Shown: positions 9,505-18,451, counted from the first letter of the stretch. The stretch is 64,000 nt of DNA from a bacterium (GCA_028282845.1 JANQGY010000010.1:35929-99928), one strand, 5' to 3'. Made by a program: numbers and translations. The notes: generated by a model not told the origin, from the letters alone.

Positions 9505-9839
9505 AAAATATAATTTTAATATTAGCGATTATTTTGGCAATTGCTTTAACAGCCTGTGGCGGCGGCAAGCAGGAATCCAAGATACCTGAAAAATCAGCCC
9601 AAAAGGCTCAGGTAGTATATTACGGCTGCCCGATGTCAGAGCATAGCCACATAGCCGATAAAGAACCGGGCAAATGCGATGAATGCGGCATGGATATGGT
9701 TGCAGTGGTTAAAACTACCGATGGCGAACACGACTTCTACGGTTGCCCGATGGCGGAGCATAGTCATATTAGGCAAGCCGGACCCGGTGAATGCGCCGAC
9801 TGCGGTATGACCTACCGTCCCCTAAAATTTGATATATAA
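9501..9839 (+). CDS. Lipoprotein with two tandem heavy-metal-binding motifs
   Basis: The 112-residue lipoprotein has the lipobox ALTAC (about residues 15-19). It then has two copies of a unit: YGCPMSEHSHI...CDECGM and YGCPMAEHSHI...CADCGM, about 40 residues apart. Each resembles the heavy-metal-binding domain seen at the N-terminus of the adaptor at 5038. It overlaps the pump gene by ATGA, so it is translated with it. It is probably a periplasmic metal chaperone or buffer. The rest of the protein is a short linker. Confidence 0.8.
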   Translation: MKNIILILAIILAIALTACGGGKQESKIPEKSAQKAQVVYYGCPMSEHSHIADKEPGKCDECGMDMVAVVKTTDGEHDFYGCPMAEHSHIRQAGPGECADCGMTYRPLKFDI

Positions 9840-10373
9840 TAATCTGTCATTCCTATTCAAAATTGAAGGGGTGTCTCGCTTGTGTAACTGGGTAGTTTTA
9901 ACACACCCCGACTCCGATTAAATCGGAGCCACCCCTCTCCCCGCAGAGCGGGACAGGCAAAGAGGGGAATTAATCTGTCATTCCCGATTTAATCGGGAAT
10001 CTATAATTATGGATGCCCGCACGCAATTGCGCACAAGCCCACCAAAGGCGGATAAACTCGCTATGACAGTATAGTAGAGACGTAACCCCGAAGAATCGGG
10101 ATTTCACTTCGTTCAACATGTTACGTCTCTACAGAAGATTATTAATTATTGGGATTATACGAATGACAATGCAGCATTTTTGTCATTCTGATGACCCCGA
10201 CGAGTCGGGGGAAGAAGAATCCAATTAACAGATTCCTGCTTTCGCGGGCATGACATTTATATTTTCACCCCCTCTTCAATCTACGCTAAAGCTACGATTG
10301 ATAAATTAATTCTCCCCCATAAAAGGGGGAGAATATTATTTCAATAAGAATGACAGCGTAATTAAATTGCGGT
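9840..10373. repeat. Repeat-rich intergenic spacer with several palindromes
   Basis: No gene is visible in these 534 bases. The stretch is made of short palindromes. They include 9912-9928 (CTCCGATT/AATCGGAG), 9980-10000 (ATTCCCGATT/AATCGGGAAT), the 59-bp element at 10074-10132, and 10195-10210 (CCCCGAC/GTCGGGG). There are also pieces with the look of dispersed REP-type repeats, such as GTCATTC followed by a Cys-poor GC-rich arm. It may be a dumping ground for REP elements mobilised by the RAYT gene at 13602. Confidence 0.6.
10074..10132 (-). repeat. 59-bp REP/MITE-like element, copy 1
   Basis: The element is bounded by the inverted repeats GTAGAGAC and GTCTCTAC. Read on the minus strand it matches the 59-bp element at 13530-13588 at 51 of 59 positions with no gaps, including an internal CGAAGTGAAATCCCGATT. 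The same terminal octamers bound the palindrome pair inside the RAYT gene. Confidence 0.75.
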
Positions 10374-11897
10374 GTGAAAAAATACTTACCTTTTGTAATT
10401 ATTGTGCTCATGCTCGGTTGTGATCTGTTCACCGAATCCGAGGAACCTAATTCCGCTCCCTATATCAGTCTTAGAATACCATCCCAATATACTCTGAATC
10501 ACAAGATCGGTGATACCGTCAACTTTTCAGTTACTGCCAACGATGCCGATGATGACGAGATCAGTTACAAAACACTGCAGAATGGAACCAAGATCAATGA
10601 TTCAAACAGTTATGAGCTTTTGCTTGAAGAACTTGGCACTTATCTAATTCAGATCATAGCTTATAATGAACTTGCCGATACAGCCGAATGGCAGGTCAAT
10701 ATTGAAAATCAAGTTCCCATAATAGGTACAATTTTTAATAAAACTGTTAATGAAGATGAAATTTTAATTGGGAGTATTGTTGATTCAATTCTAGTCACAG
10801 ACAATGAAGATTCAATAACGGGTGTGAGCATTGAATTAAACCAGACAAATGAAGGATTGATTAAGTTTGCGTTGGATTCTGATAACAATATTGTTATTGA
10901 AGATTACACAGCAGACGGAAATGGTTTTTCAGAAGTCACAGTTAAGGTTACTGATACTCATGGAGCTGTAAGCGAAGAGAGTTTTGTCTATAACATTACA
11001 CCTATGACAGACATCGAAGGGAAGATATTGGATTCAGACACCTGGGAAGTGAATACTTCATTGCAGGGATTCGCTATAATTAATGGAGACACAGTTTGGA
11101 CAGATAATAATGGAAAGTACAAAAAGCAGATAGATCCAGCAAGTTCTATTGACATCGAAGCAGGGTATCGAAGCCTGGATAAGACTCAGCCAATGTCGTT
11201 TATCACAACAGCGAGAGGTGTGTATGCTGGCAATGACAGAAACGATGCAGACATAATGGTTGTTACATACTTAGATAATAACATGACACCGGAAGAGTTC
11301 AGGACAATGGCCTGGGAGACAAATTTTAAAGCATTTGCAAATATGCCTTACGAGGGTGCAAAAGTTCCAAGTACAAACATGATTGATTACCTGGTCTGGG
11401 AGAACCGCACAGGCGATGTTTTCACACAGGCCGAGATGGATGATATAAAACAAACCATTGCCGATTCTATAGATGTACACTTAAAACATCCTTTTTCACA
11501 ACAAGAAATAGCATACCTTGATATTGCAACAGAACAAGAAGCACAAGATAAAATAAGATGGGCTAAACACACAGTTTCAAATCCTGCAATATCAACCCTT
11601 GACTTCAATAGTGATGGAATTGTTGATTACACAAGCATAACATCACCAGGAGACATAGATAATGATCATTCCTATTTTATTGCTAGTTTACTTGAGGAAG
11701 GTTATGGGTCGAGAGGGCAATTCGGGCCAGTGACCAGCCCTGAACTGGAAGGAAAAACAATAGCATATGAATTTAGCGGAGACTTCGTTAAACCAGCTGA
11801 TATCAAGTTCATAAAGTTGATCGAAGGCATAGCTTACGAAATAGGTTATACAATGCCTAAGATGCCTATAGATGATATTTTGAAAATACAGGAGTAG
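10374..11897 (+). CDS. Large lipoprotein with Ig/cadherin-like repeats
   Basis: The gene starts at a GTG and encodes 507 residues with the lipobox LMLGC at about residues 12-16. Residues 25-210 look like two Ig/cadherin-like beta-sandwich domains (for example FSVTANDADDDEISYK and TVKVTDTHGAVSEESF). A carboxypeptidase-regulatory-like segment follows (DIEGKILDSDTWEV..GKYKK). There is one calcium-loop-like stretch, DFNSDGIVDY, near residue 405. The C-terminal 250 residues match nothing I know. It is followed three bases later by a membrane-protein gene, so the pair is probably cotranscribed. Confidence 0.65.
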   Translation: MKKYLPFVIIVLMLGCDLFTESEEPNSAPYISLRIPSQYTLNHKIGDTVNFSVTANDADDDEISYKTLQNGTKINDSNSYELLLEELGTYLIQIIAYNELADTAEWQVNIENQVPIIGTIFNKTVNEDEILIGSIVDSILVTDNEDSITGVSIELNQTNEGLIKFALDSDNNIVIEDYTADGNGFSEVTVKVTDTHGAVSEESFVYNITPMTDIEGKILDSDTWEVNTSLQGFAIINGDTVWTDNNGKYKKQIDPASSIDIEAGYRSLDKTQPMSFITTARGVYAGNDRNDADIMVVTYLDNNMTPEEFRTMAWETNFKAFANMPYEGAKVPSTNMIDYLVWENRTGDVFTQAEMDDIKQTIADSIDVHLKHPFSQQEIAYLDIATEQEAQDKIRWAKHTVSNPAISTLDFNSDGIVDYTSITSPGDIDNDHSYFIASLLEEGYGSRGQFGPVTSPELEGKTIAYEFSGDFVKPADIKFIKLIEGIAYEIGYTMPKMPIDDILKIQE

Positions 11898-11900
11898 AGA

Positions 11901-12689
11901 ATGAGTAAAATTGATAAGCAAAATACAAATGTTATTATAGATTTATTTAGGAATGCAAAATTATCAGAGCTTCTTACAACCGCAACATTAGTAACAACTA
12001 TAATATCTTTAATATATTTAACTACTTATTGGTCACAATTCAAAATTGAAATTTTTGAATACATACAAATTGGTAGTCTAATATTATGGGCAATTTATCC
12101 ATTTCTTTTGTCTTTAGCAGTAGTACCCGTATTAACTTTTTTAATATTATTTTTCGAGCCAAAATCAATTTTTTGGATTTCAATTATTTTTACTGCGATC
12201 TTTATACTGATAAGTATTGTTGTAATGAAAGTGTTTTATTTATACATAGGTGCCGCGATATTCGTTTTTGGATCTTTGATAATTTTTGCAGGAAAGGAAA
12301 TTAATGAGTTGATTGATAAAAAGAAGTCAGTAAAGATATTTATTACAATTATAATCTCTGTATTGGTATTAGCGTGCTCATGGTTATCTGGGTTATATAA
12401 AGCTAATAAAATTAAAGATGGTCTAAATTATAAATATATTAGTAGTACTCAACTCAATAATAATCTAGCTGGACAAAATGAAATAGAGTATAGATATGTT
12501 GGCAAAGTTGATGATAGTATGTTTTTTTGGGATAGTAGTGATAAGACTACAATAATTCTAAAACATAATCAGATTAAACTTTTAAAATTCAGATATTTTA
12601 ACATTGAAGATAATTTCAAGCTTGATAAAGAAGATTTTATATTGAAAAGATGGGAGTTTATAAAATCAATTACTAGAAAATTTATATAG
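11901..12689 (+). CDS. Hypothetical membrane protein
   Basis: The 262-residue protein has four to five hydrophobic segments between residues 25 and 165, followed by a soluble C-terminal part of about 95 residues (YRYVGKVDDSMFFWDSSDKTTIILKH). The tail reads like a small beta domain. The gene is markedly AT-rich and lies three bases behind the Ig-like lipoprotein gene, so it probably acts with it. I do not recognise the family. Confidence 0.55.
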   Translation: MSKIDKQNTNVIIDLFRNAKLSELLTTATLVTTIISLIYLTTYWSQFKIEIFEYIQIGSLILWAIYPFLLSLAVVPVLTFLILFFEPKSIFWISIIFTAIFILISIVVMKVFYLYIGAAIFVFGSLIIFAGKEINELIDKKKSVKIFITIIISVLVLACSWLSGLYKANKIKDGLNYKYISSTQLNNNLAGQNEIEYRYVGKVDDSMFFWDSSDKTTIILKHNQIKLLKFRYFNIEDNFKLDKEDFILKRWEFIKSITRKFI

Positions 12690-12709
12690 CAATGAATTAA
12701 ATAGACTAA

Positions 12710-12740
12710 AACCTTGCAAGGGGAATACCCTTGCAAGGTT
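12710..12740. terminator. Inverted repeat, possible terminator or REP
   Basis: Arms of 13 bp (AACCTTGCAAGGG / CCCTTGCAAGGTT) surround a five-base loop, 20 bp past the membrane-protein gene. There is no clear T-run. The arms are themselves palindromic, so it may be a REP-like element rather than a simple terminator. Confidence 0.5.
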
Positions 12741-12797
12741 ATTTCAATTATAATCCCGGCTCTTCTACAACTGCCTTTACATGTTCAGCAGATGAAA

Positions 12798-12830
12798 AAA
12801 CCCTCAAGGTTTTATAAACCTTGAGGGTTT
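12798..12830. repeat. Perfect 15-bp inverted repeat
   Basis: AAACCCTCAAGGTTT and its complement AAACCTTGAGGGTTT are separated by three bases. It lies in the spacer before the flavin reductase gene. It may act as a two-way terminator or belong to the REP-like family of this genome. The remaining spacer, up to 12974, shows nothing else. Confidence 0.55.
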
Positions 12831-12974
12831 GATGAAGAGTTTGATAAAACGTAATAGGTAAATATTACAATCCTCTAATTATAATCTAATCATTTAAATA
12901 AGAAGTTGGCTAATTGGTTGGGAAGTAAGAATTGTAGTTAATAACTTACTCATCCATTAAAAAGGTCAATTTCA

Positions 12975-13541
12975 ATGAATAAAACACAACTCGGACCAAG
13001 TACAATTATGTTCCCCTACCCTACAGTGCTTGTGGGTGCTATGGTGAACGGCAAACCGAACTTTATGACCGCCTCATGGGTGGGCATTGCCTGCTCGGAA
13101 CCACCGGCAATTTCGGTGGCGATAAGACCGGAGCGCTACACCTATAAAGGCGTAGCCGAAAATATGGAGTTTTCCATTAATGTGCCCGGTTCCAACTTAG
13201 CCAAAGAAACCGATTTCTGCGGTATTTATTCCGGTCGCGATCATGACAAAACTGAATTATTTAAAATATTTTATGGCAACGTTGAGCATGCTCCGCTGAT
13301 TGAGGAATGCCCGCTGAATTTGGAATGTAAGGTCATTGGTCACATGGATATTGGCACGCACACCTTGTTCATCGGTGAGGTGACGGAAACGCATGCCGAT
13401 GAAAATACGCTTGTAAATGGTAAGCCGAATATCCAAAAAGTTGATCCAATCATTTACGCCACCGGTTCGAGGCAATACCATAAAGTTGGCGGCGAGATCG
13501 GGCGGGCTTACAATATTGGTACCACCGTTGTAGAGACTTAG
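12975..13541 (+). CDS. Flavin reductase family protein (FMN-binding split barrel)
   Basis: The 188-residue protein has the DIM6/NtaB-type flavin reductase pattern: a start GPSTIMFPYPTVLVGAMVNGKPNFMTASWVG, the strand SVAIRPERYT, and FSINVPGSNLAKETDFCGIYSGRDHDK. Such proteins bind FMN and reduce flavins or other substrates with NAD(P)H. The final codons (VET and stop) lie inside the 59-bp repeat at 13530-13588, so the repeat supplies the stop codon. It is a single gene with no clear partner. Confidence 0.85.
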   Translation: MNKTQLGPSTIMFPYPTVLVGAMVNGKPNFMTASWVGIACSEPPAISVAIRPERYTYKGVAENMEFSINVPGSNLAKETDFCGIYSGRDHDKTELFKIFYGNVEHAPLIEECPLNLECKVIGHMDIGTHTLFIGEVTETHADENTLVNGKPNIQKVDPIIYATGSRQYHKVGGEIGRAYNIGTTVVET

Positions 13542-13588
13542 TATGTTGAGCGAAGTGAAATCCCGATTTATCGGGACTACGTCTCTAC
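13530..13588 (+). repeat. 59-bp REP/MITE-like element, copy 2
   Basis: It has the same length and terminal octamers (GTAGAGAC / GTCTCTAC) as the copy at 10074-10132, which is in the opposite orientation. It overlaps the last codons of the flavin reductase gene and ends 13 bp before the RAYT start. RAYT genes are commonly flanked by the REP sequences they act on. Confidence 0.75.
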
Positions 13589-13601
13589 CTATTTCGTAAA
13601 T

Positions 13602-14201
13602 ATGACGCTATTCAATAATAAATACCGAGTTGAATCAACTCGATTAAAACATTGGAATTATTCAAATAATGGAATGTACTTCATTACAATTTGTACTGAC
13701 AAAATGATGAACTATTTCGGTAAAATTGTAGATGAAAAAGTTATATTAAATAAATTTGGTAAATATGTGGAGCATTGTTGGACTGATATTCCCAATCATT
13801 TCAAATATGTTAATATAGATGAGTTTGTGATTATGCCAAATCACATTCATGGAATTATCGGCATTGACAATCCGAACGATTCATTTTCAAATGATGATAA
13901 TAGTGTAGTAGAGACAAGGCATGCCTTGTCTAATAACAAAAATTCCACTAAAGAGACAGGGCATGCCCTGTCTCTACAACATCCGCGATTTAGGAACCAA
14001 GGTAAAAATTCAATTTCTGCGATGGTCGGATCATTCAAATCCGCTGTAACCAAATATGCCAATAAAAATAACATCCCTTTCAAATGGCAATCACGATTTT
14101 ATGATCGTGTGATACGAGATGAAAATGAATTGAATAATATCCGGGATTATATAATTTCCAATCCTGAACAATGGGAAAAAGATAAATATTATCAGCAATA
14201 A
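13602..14201 (+). mobile_element. REP-associated tyrosine transposase (RAYT, IS200-like Y1)
   Basis: The 199-residue protein carries the Y1 transposase HUH motif in MPNHIHGII (about residues 76-84). The C-terminal part has FKWQSRFYDRVIRDENELNNIRDYI, where the catalytic tyrosine is expected. Family members cut and rejoin single-stranded DNA at REP palindromes. Residues about 103-126 are encoded by a pair of perfect palindromes (13908-13977) that carry the same octamers as the flanking repeats, kept in frame. The gene seems intact. Confidence 0.85.
13908..13977 (+). repeat. REP-like palindrome pair embedded in frame in the RAYT gene
   Basis: The block opens with GTAGAGAC (13908) and closes with GTCTCTAC (13970-13977). 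Inside are a perfect 20-bp palindrome (13912-13931) and a perfect 24-bp palindrome (13952-13975), both centred on GCATGC. They encode the near-repeated peptides ETRHALS and ETGHALS. The arrangement looks like a REP doublet that has become coding sequence. Confidence 0.75.
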
Positions 14202-14216
14202 ATTGGCAAAACAAGG

Positions 14217-14795
14217 ATGAATAACATCACAATAAAAGCTCTTACTCCTGCCCTGTTAGATGATTACTTGCAATTTTTCGACAACGACGCCTTTGCCGAT
14301 AATCCCCATTGGGCATCCTGCTACTGCCGCTGTTACCATTTTGATCATGAAAATTGTAAATGGGATCAAACTACTGCCGAAGAAAACCGAGCATCCGTAA
14401 TCGAACTGATCAAAAATGGTAAAATGAAAGGCTATTTGGCGTACGACAATGACCAACCGATCGGATGGTTAAATGCCAATCATCGGAATAATTATTCCGT
14501 ACATTCTTATGATAATATTGATGAAACAGAGAAAGTAGGATCAATTATTTGTTTTGTCATAGCAAAAGAATATAGACGGCAAGGGATTGCGCGAAAGTTA
14601 CTTGATTCAGCAATTATGGGATTCAAACAGCAGGGACTTGACTTTGTGGAAGGCTATCCGGTAATTGATGTTGTCGGCGATGATAAAAATTATCACGGCC
14701 CACTGTCTCTCTATCAATCCGCGGGATTTAAAGAGTATGATAGAGATAAAAGAGGTTCATTCAAAATTGTCATTGTCAGGAAAAAATTATCCTAA
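14217..14795 (+). CDS. GNAT family N-acetyltransferase
   Basis: The 192-residue protein shows the GNAT core. The acetyl-CoA loop is KEYRRQGIARKLLDSAI (about residues 118-134), the strand before it is VGSIICFVI, and the tail is LYQSAGFKEYDRD. The N-terminal part is rich in Cys and His (SCYCRCYHF). The substrate cannot be told. It starts 15 bp after the RAYT gene with an AAGG ribosome site. Confidence 0.85.
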   Translation: MNNITIKALTPALLDDYLQFFDNDAFADNPHWASCYCRCYHFDHENCKWDQTTAEENRASVIELIKNGKMKGYLAYDNDQPIGWLNANHRNNYSVHSYDNIDETEKVGSIICFVIAKEYRRQGIARKLLDSAIMGFKQQGLDFVEGYPVIDVVGDDKNYHGPLSLYQSAGFKEYDRDKRGSFKIVIVRKKLS

Positions 14796-14858
14796 TAATC
14801 TTTTATTATTCCGGATTGATAATTAATATTCTATTAACTATAACAGGGGGATTTTAAG

Positions 14859-15662
14859 GTGAGAATATACATAAGTGCTGATATTGAGGGAGTTTGCGGT
14901 TCCACGCATTGGGATGAGTGTTCCAAAGACAAATCCGATTACTCTGAATTTCAGAAACAAATGACGGCTGAGGTTGCCGCTGCCTGCAAAGGCGCTTTTG
15001 CCGCCGGAGCTAAAGAAATTGTCGTGCAGGATGCCCACGCATCAGCCCGCAACATGAAGCATGGCGATCTGCCGGAAGGTGTTAAGCTGATCCGTGGTTG
15101 GGCGGGTAATCCTAAAGCAATGGTTCAGGAATTAGATAATTCCTTTGATGCCTTAATGTGCATCGGCTATCATTCGCGTGCCGCATCGAGCGGAAATCCG
15201 CTCGCTCACACCATGCGCGGTTCCTACATTGATCATATAAAAATTAACGGCGAATTCGCCTCGGAGTTTTCACTGCACGGTATCTACGCTGCGACTATGG
15301 AAGTGCCCACCATCTTGGTCAGCGGCGATGTCGCATTATGCGATGAAGTAAAAATGATCAACGATAATATCACAACGGTTGCCGTAAAAGAAGGCGTAGG
15401 CGATTCGACGGTAAATATTCATCCGAAAGAAGCAATTCAAAAGATTTGGCAAGCGGCTGAGTCCGCCCTGCAAGGCGATTTGAAACAATGCCTGCTGCCA
15501 ACGTCTGATCAATATAATGTAGAGATTCGGTTTAAAAAGCATCAGCAGGCTTACAATGCGTCATTCTTTCCGGGCTGCGAACTGACTGATCCGCAAACCA
15601 TCACATTTACAACCAAAGAATTTTTTGAAGTCCTGAGAATGATCCAATTTGTAATTAAGTGA
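14859..15662 (+). CDS. M55 family D-aminopeptidase (DppA-like)
   Basis: The 267-residue enzyme begins with GTG after a GGGGG ribosome site. Zinc ligands of the DppA family are all visible: D8 and E10 in SADIEGVCG, H60 in QDAHASARN, H105 in GYHSRA and E132 in NGEFASE. Known members release D-amino acids from peptides and form decameric rings. Its TGA overlaps the GTG of the next gene. Possible roles are peptidoglycan peptide recycling or D-amino-acid use. Confidence 0.9.
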   Translation: MRIYISADIEGVCGSTHWDECSKDKSDYSEFQKQMTAEVAAACKGAFAAGAKEIVVQDAHASARNMKHGDLPEGVKLIRGWAGNPKAMVQELDNSFDALMCIGYHSRAASSGNPLAHTMRGSYIDHIKINGEFASEFSLHGIYAATMEVPTILVSGDVALCDEVKMINDNITTVAVKEGVGDSTVNIHPKEAIQKIWQAAESALQGDLKQCLLPTSDQYNVEIRFKKHQQAYNASFFPGCELTDPQTITFTTKEFFEVLRMIQFVIK

Positions 15663-16303
15663 AAATTTCTAAAACATCAATCTATGCCATAATCCCAATT
15701 ATTCTTAACGGGATAGCATGGTTATATAATAACATATTATTTCAAAATAGAGTTGCCGGCGTGGAAGTCGATAACGTTTTATATAATATCGTTTTTGTTG
15801 CTGCTTGGTTATCTTGGTTTGTTCTGTTTACCATCGGTTGGATTAAAGATTTCCCAAAATGGACTGTTCATTCCATCAGCTATTGTGTTATAATGAGCTT
15901 ATTATTGATCAATGTAACAAGTCCTAGCTTGGGACGCTATGAACCATGGGGATGGCTGGCACTTTTACCTTTAATTATATCGGTATTAATTGGAATATCT
16001 GTCAATGGGTTTAAGAAACTTACAAGAAAACTAGCCGACCAATTAAACCAGAACAACAGCCGAATTTTGTTCATGTTTTATGGAATCCTGCCTTTTGCAA
16101 ATGCAATTATATTTGATGAGGTTATTGATAAACGATTACCTGCGATTTATTTATCATTGGTAACAATAATTGTCGTTTGCACATTAATCTATCTAAATGC
16201 TGAAAATAAAAAAGTAAGAAATTGGTCTTTGGTGTTTGGATTCTTTGGAACAATTATTATTGCCATCTTCGTAAGTCCACATCTTGAAATCTATAAACCC
16301 TAA
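15659..16303 (+). CDS. Hypothetical membrane protein
   Basis: The 214-residue protein starts at a GTG that overlaps the stop of the M55 peptidase gene (GTGA). About six hydrophobic segments span the whole length (for example LYNIVFVAAWLSWFVLFTIGW). I do not recognise the family. Translational coupling suggests a shared role with the peptidase, but nothing in the sequence shows transport of a specific substrate. Confidence 0.65.
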   Translation: MKISKTSIYAIIPIILNGIAWLYNNILFQNRVAGVEVDNVLYNIVFVAAWLSWFVLFTIGWIKDFPKWTVHSISYCVIMSLLLINVTSPSLGRYEPWGWLALLPLIISVLIGISVNGFKKLTRKLADQLNQNNSRILFMFYGILPFANAIIFDEVIDKRLPAIYLSLVTIIVVCTLIYLNAENKKVRNWSLVFGFFGTIIIAIFVSPHLEIYKP

Positions 16304-16376
16304 TCAAATCCAAATTTGGTTATTTCATTCATAAGTAATACATTTTGAACGAAAACTTTTAAGGATTTTTATACTT

Positions 16377-17633
16377 ATGTTCATTGAGTTTAAAGATGTT
16401 GCTTTCCAGAAAATGACCGCCACCCGTAAGCGTTATTTTGGTCGCGTTCCCGACATATTCACCAAGATGTATAACTTTACCCGTGCCAAAACCGCCAAGG
16501 CACTCGGTTATTATCCCTATTTCCCGAATATTGAAAAATCAGACGCCACTGAAGTAACCATAGATGGACAGAAACGCGTCATGCTCGGTTCCAATAATTA
16601 CTTGGGACTTTCCACGCACCCCAAGGTTGTGGAGGCCGGAATCCAAGCCCTTAAAGACTATGGTTCGGGTCTGACCGGCAGCCGATTTCTAAACGGCAAT
16701 GTTACGCTGCACATGGAACTTGAGCAACGTTTAGCCAAGTATGTCGGCATGGACCGTGCTTTGGTATTCTCCTCAGGATTCGGCGTCAATCTCGGGATTA
16801 TCAGTGCCGTAGCCGGTCAAAATGATTATGTGTTCAGCGATGAAATGAATCACGCCTCGATCGTTGACGGGATTCGTTTTGCCGGTTCGATCAAACGCAA
16901 GTACCGCCACAATGATATGAAAGATTTGGAATACCACATGGCTTCGGCTGAGCTGAGCCGTCCGCGTTTTATCGTAACCGATGGTGTTTTCAGCATGGAA
17001 GGCGATATTGCCAAACTTGATGAAATAACTGCGCTTGCCAATAAATATCATGCCCGCGTGATGGTGGACGATGCTCATTCAATTGGTCTCCTCGGCCCCA
17101 AAGGCGAAGGCACGGCTGCTCATTTTGGTGTTACCAAAGATGTTGATCTGATAATGGGAACTTTCAGCAAATCGTTTGGCAGCCTCGGTGGTTTCATCGC
17201 CGGTGAAGAGGCGGTAATTGATTATTTACAACACCACACCCGCACTATGATATTTACCGCGGCACTGCCGCCAACTAATGTTGCTTCGACAATGGCAGCT
17301 TTGGAACTAATGGAAAAAGAACCGGATCGCCGTAAAGCGGTTATGGAAAATTCCAAGTATATGCGGGAAAAGTTGAAATCCTTGGGCTTTGAAGTAGGCG
17401 AAACCGAGACGCCGATCATACCGATTATCATTGGAAAGGATGTCAAAACATTCTATATGTGGAAAGATTTGTTGGCAGCCGGAGTTTATACAAATCCCAT
17501 CGTATCCCCTGCCACGCCGCCCGGACGTGCATTGCTTAGAACAAGTTACATGGCTACGCATACCCGCGATCAACTCGATTTCTGTCTGGAGCAATTTGAG
17601 AAAATCGGCAAGCAGCGGCGCGTGATCAGTTAG
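16377..17633 (+). CDS. Alpha-oxoamine synthase, probable serine palmitoyltransferase
   Basis: The 418-residue PLP enzyme belongs to the AONS/KBL/SPT family, which joins an amino acid to an acyl-CoA. Visible sites are H159 (DEMNHASIVDG), D231/H234 (VDDAHSIG) and the PLP lysine K265 in GTFSKSFGSLGGF. The TFSKS form, together with the FCB setting and an SDR gene directly downstream, favours serine palmitoyltransferase, the first step of sphingolipid synthesis. 2-amino-3-ketobutyrate CoA ligase is the main alternative. No threonine dehydrogenase gene is adjacent. Confidence 0.75.
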   Translation: MFIEFKDVAFQKMTATRKRYFGRVPDIFTKMYNFTRAKTAKALGYYPYFPNIEKSDATEVTIDGQKRVMLGSNNYLGLSTHPKVVEAGIQALKDYGSGLTGSRFLNGNVTLHMELEQRLAKYVGMDRALVFSSGFGVNLGIISAVAGQNDYVFSDEMNHASIVDGIRFAGSIKRKYRHNDMKDLEYHMASAELSRPRFIVTDGVFSMEGDIAKLDEITALANKYHARVMVDDAHSIGLLGPKGEGTAAHFGVTKDVDLIMGTFSKSFGSLGGFIAGEEAVIDYLQHHTRTMIFTAALPPTNVASTMAALELMEKEPDRRKAVMENSKYMREKLKSLGFEVGETETPIIPIIIGKDVKTFYMWKDLLAAGVYTNPIVSPATPPGRALLRTSYMATHTRDQLDFCLEQFEKIGKQRRVIS

Positions 17634-17639
17634 ATTATA

Positions 17640-18449
17640 ATGCCATCAACCTCCAAAGTTATTCTGATCACCGGAGCCTCTTCCGGTATCGGCAAAATTG
17701 CCGCTAAGCATCTTGCTGAAAATGGACATAGAGTTTACGGAACTTCGCGTTTTCCCGGCTCCTACCCGACACCGACAAATTTCACATTGCTGCAAATGGA
17801 TGTTACCGAAAATGATACAATTGCTGATGCGATTGAACAAATTATTAAAACGGAAAAACGCATTGATGTTCTCATCAATAATGCCGGAATGGGAATCGCC
17901 GGTGACTTGGAACACACTTCCATTGATAAAGCTAAAACGCAGTTTGAAACAAATTTCTTTGGTCCCTTGCGATTAATTAAAAATGTTCTGCCGATCATGC
18001 GCAAGCAGGATTCGGGGATGATAATCAATATCAGTTCGATCGGCGGATTGATCGGTTTACCATATCAGAATATGTACAGTGCCACCAAATTTGCGATTGA
18101 AGGCCTGACCGAAGCCCTTTACAAGGAATTGCATTCTACTAATATTAAAGTTGTAATGGTTGAACCGGGTGATTTCAAAACTGATTTTACCGCCCGGCGT
18201 GATATTGAAAAGGAATCAATCAAATTTGATAAATTCAAAAAAGTTATTGAAGTAATTGAGCAGGATGAGAACAATGGTCAGGATCCGATTAAGATTGCCC
18301 AGTTATTATCAAAAATAATTAATAAATCCAATCCAAGATTACGCTATGTAGTTGGCGCATTTGATCAAAAATTAGCAGCTTTCCTCAAACGCATCTTACC
18401 TAATCGTTTATTTGATTGGATAATAATTAAGCATTATAAGGTATCTTAA
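17640..18449 (+). CDS. Short-chain dehydrogenase/reductase, possible 3-ketosphinganine reductase
   Basis: This is a 269-residue classical SDR with the cofactor loop TGASSGIG (residues 11-18), NNAGMG and the catalytic YSATK. It follows the SPT-like gene by six bases, so it may reduce the 3-keto product of that enzyme, as KDSR does in eukaryotes. That role is inferred from position only. The C-terminal half, with AAFLKRILPNRLFDWIIIKHY, could touch the membrane. Confidence 0.8.
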   Translation: MPSTSKVILITGASSGIGKIAAKHLAENGHRVYGTSRFPGSYPTPTNFTLLQMDVTENDTIADAIEQIIKTEKRIDVLINNAGMGIAGDLEHTSIDKAKTQFETNFFGPLRLIKNVLPIMRKQDSGMIINISSIGGLIGLPYQNMYSATKFAIEGLTEALYKELHSTNIKVVMVEPGDFKTDFTARRDIEKESIKFDKFKKVIEVIEQDENNGQDPIKIAQLLSKIINKSNPRLRYVVGAFDQKLAAFLKRILPNRLFDWIIIKHYKVS

Positions 18450-18451
18450 CT

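Noticed and set aside
3333..9839. The copper/silver efflux genes as a novel system
   Set aside because: Gene content and order match known Cus-type operons; only the spacer RNA and the CusA insert are worth a second look.
9840..10373. A tRNA or rRNA gene in the GC-richer spacer
   Set aside because: The palindromes are short and separate. I could not fold a cloverleaf and saw no conserved T-arm.
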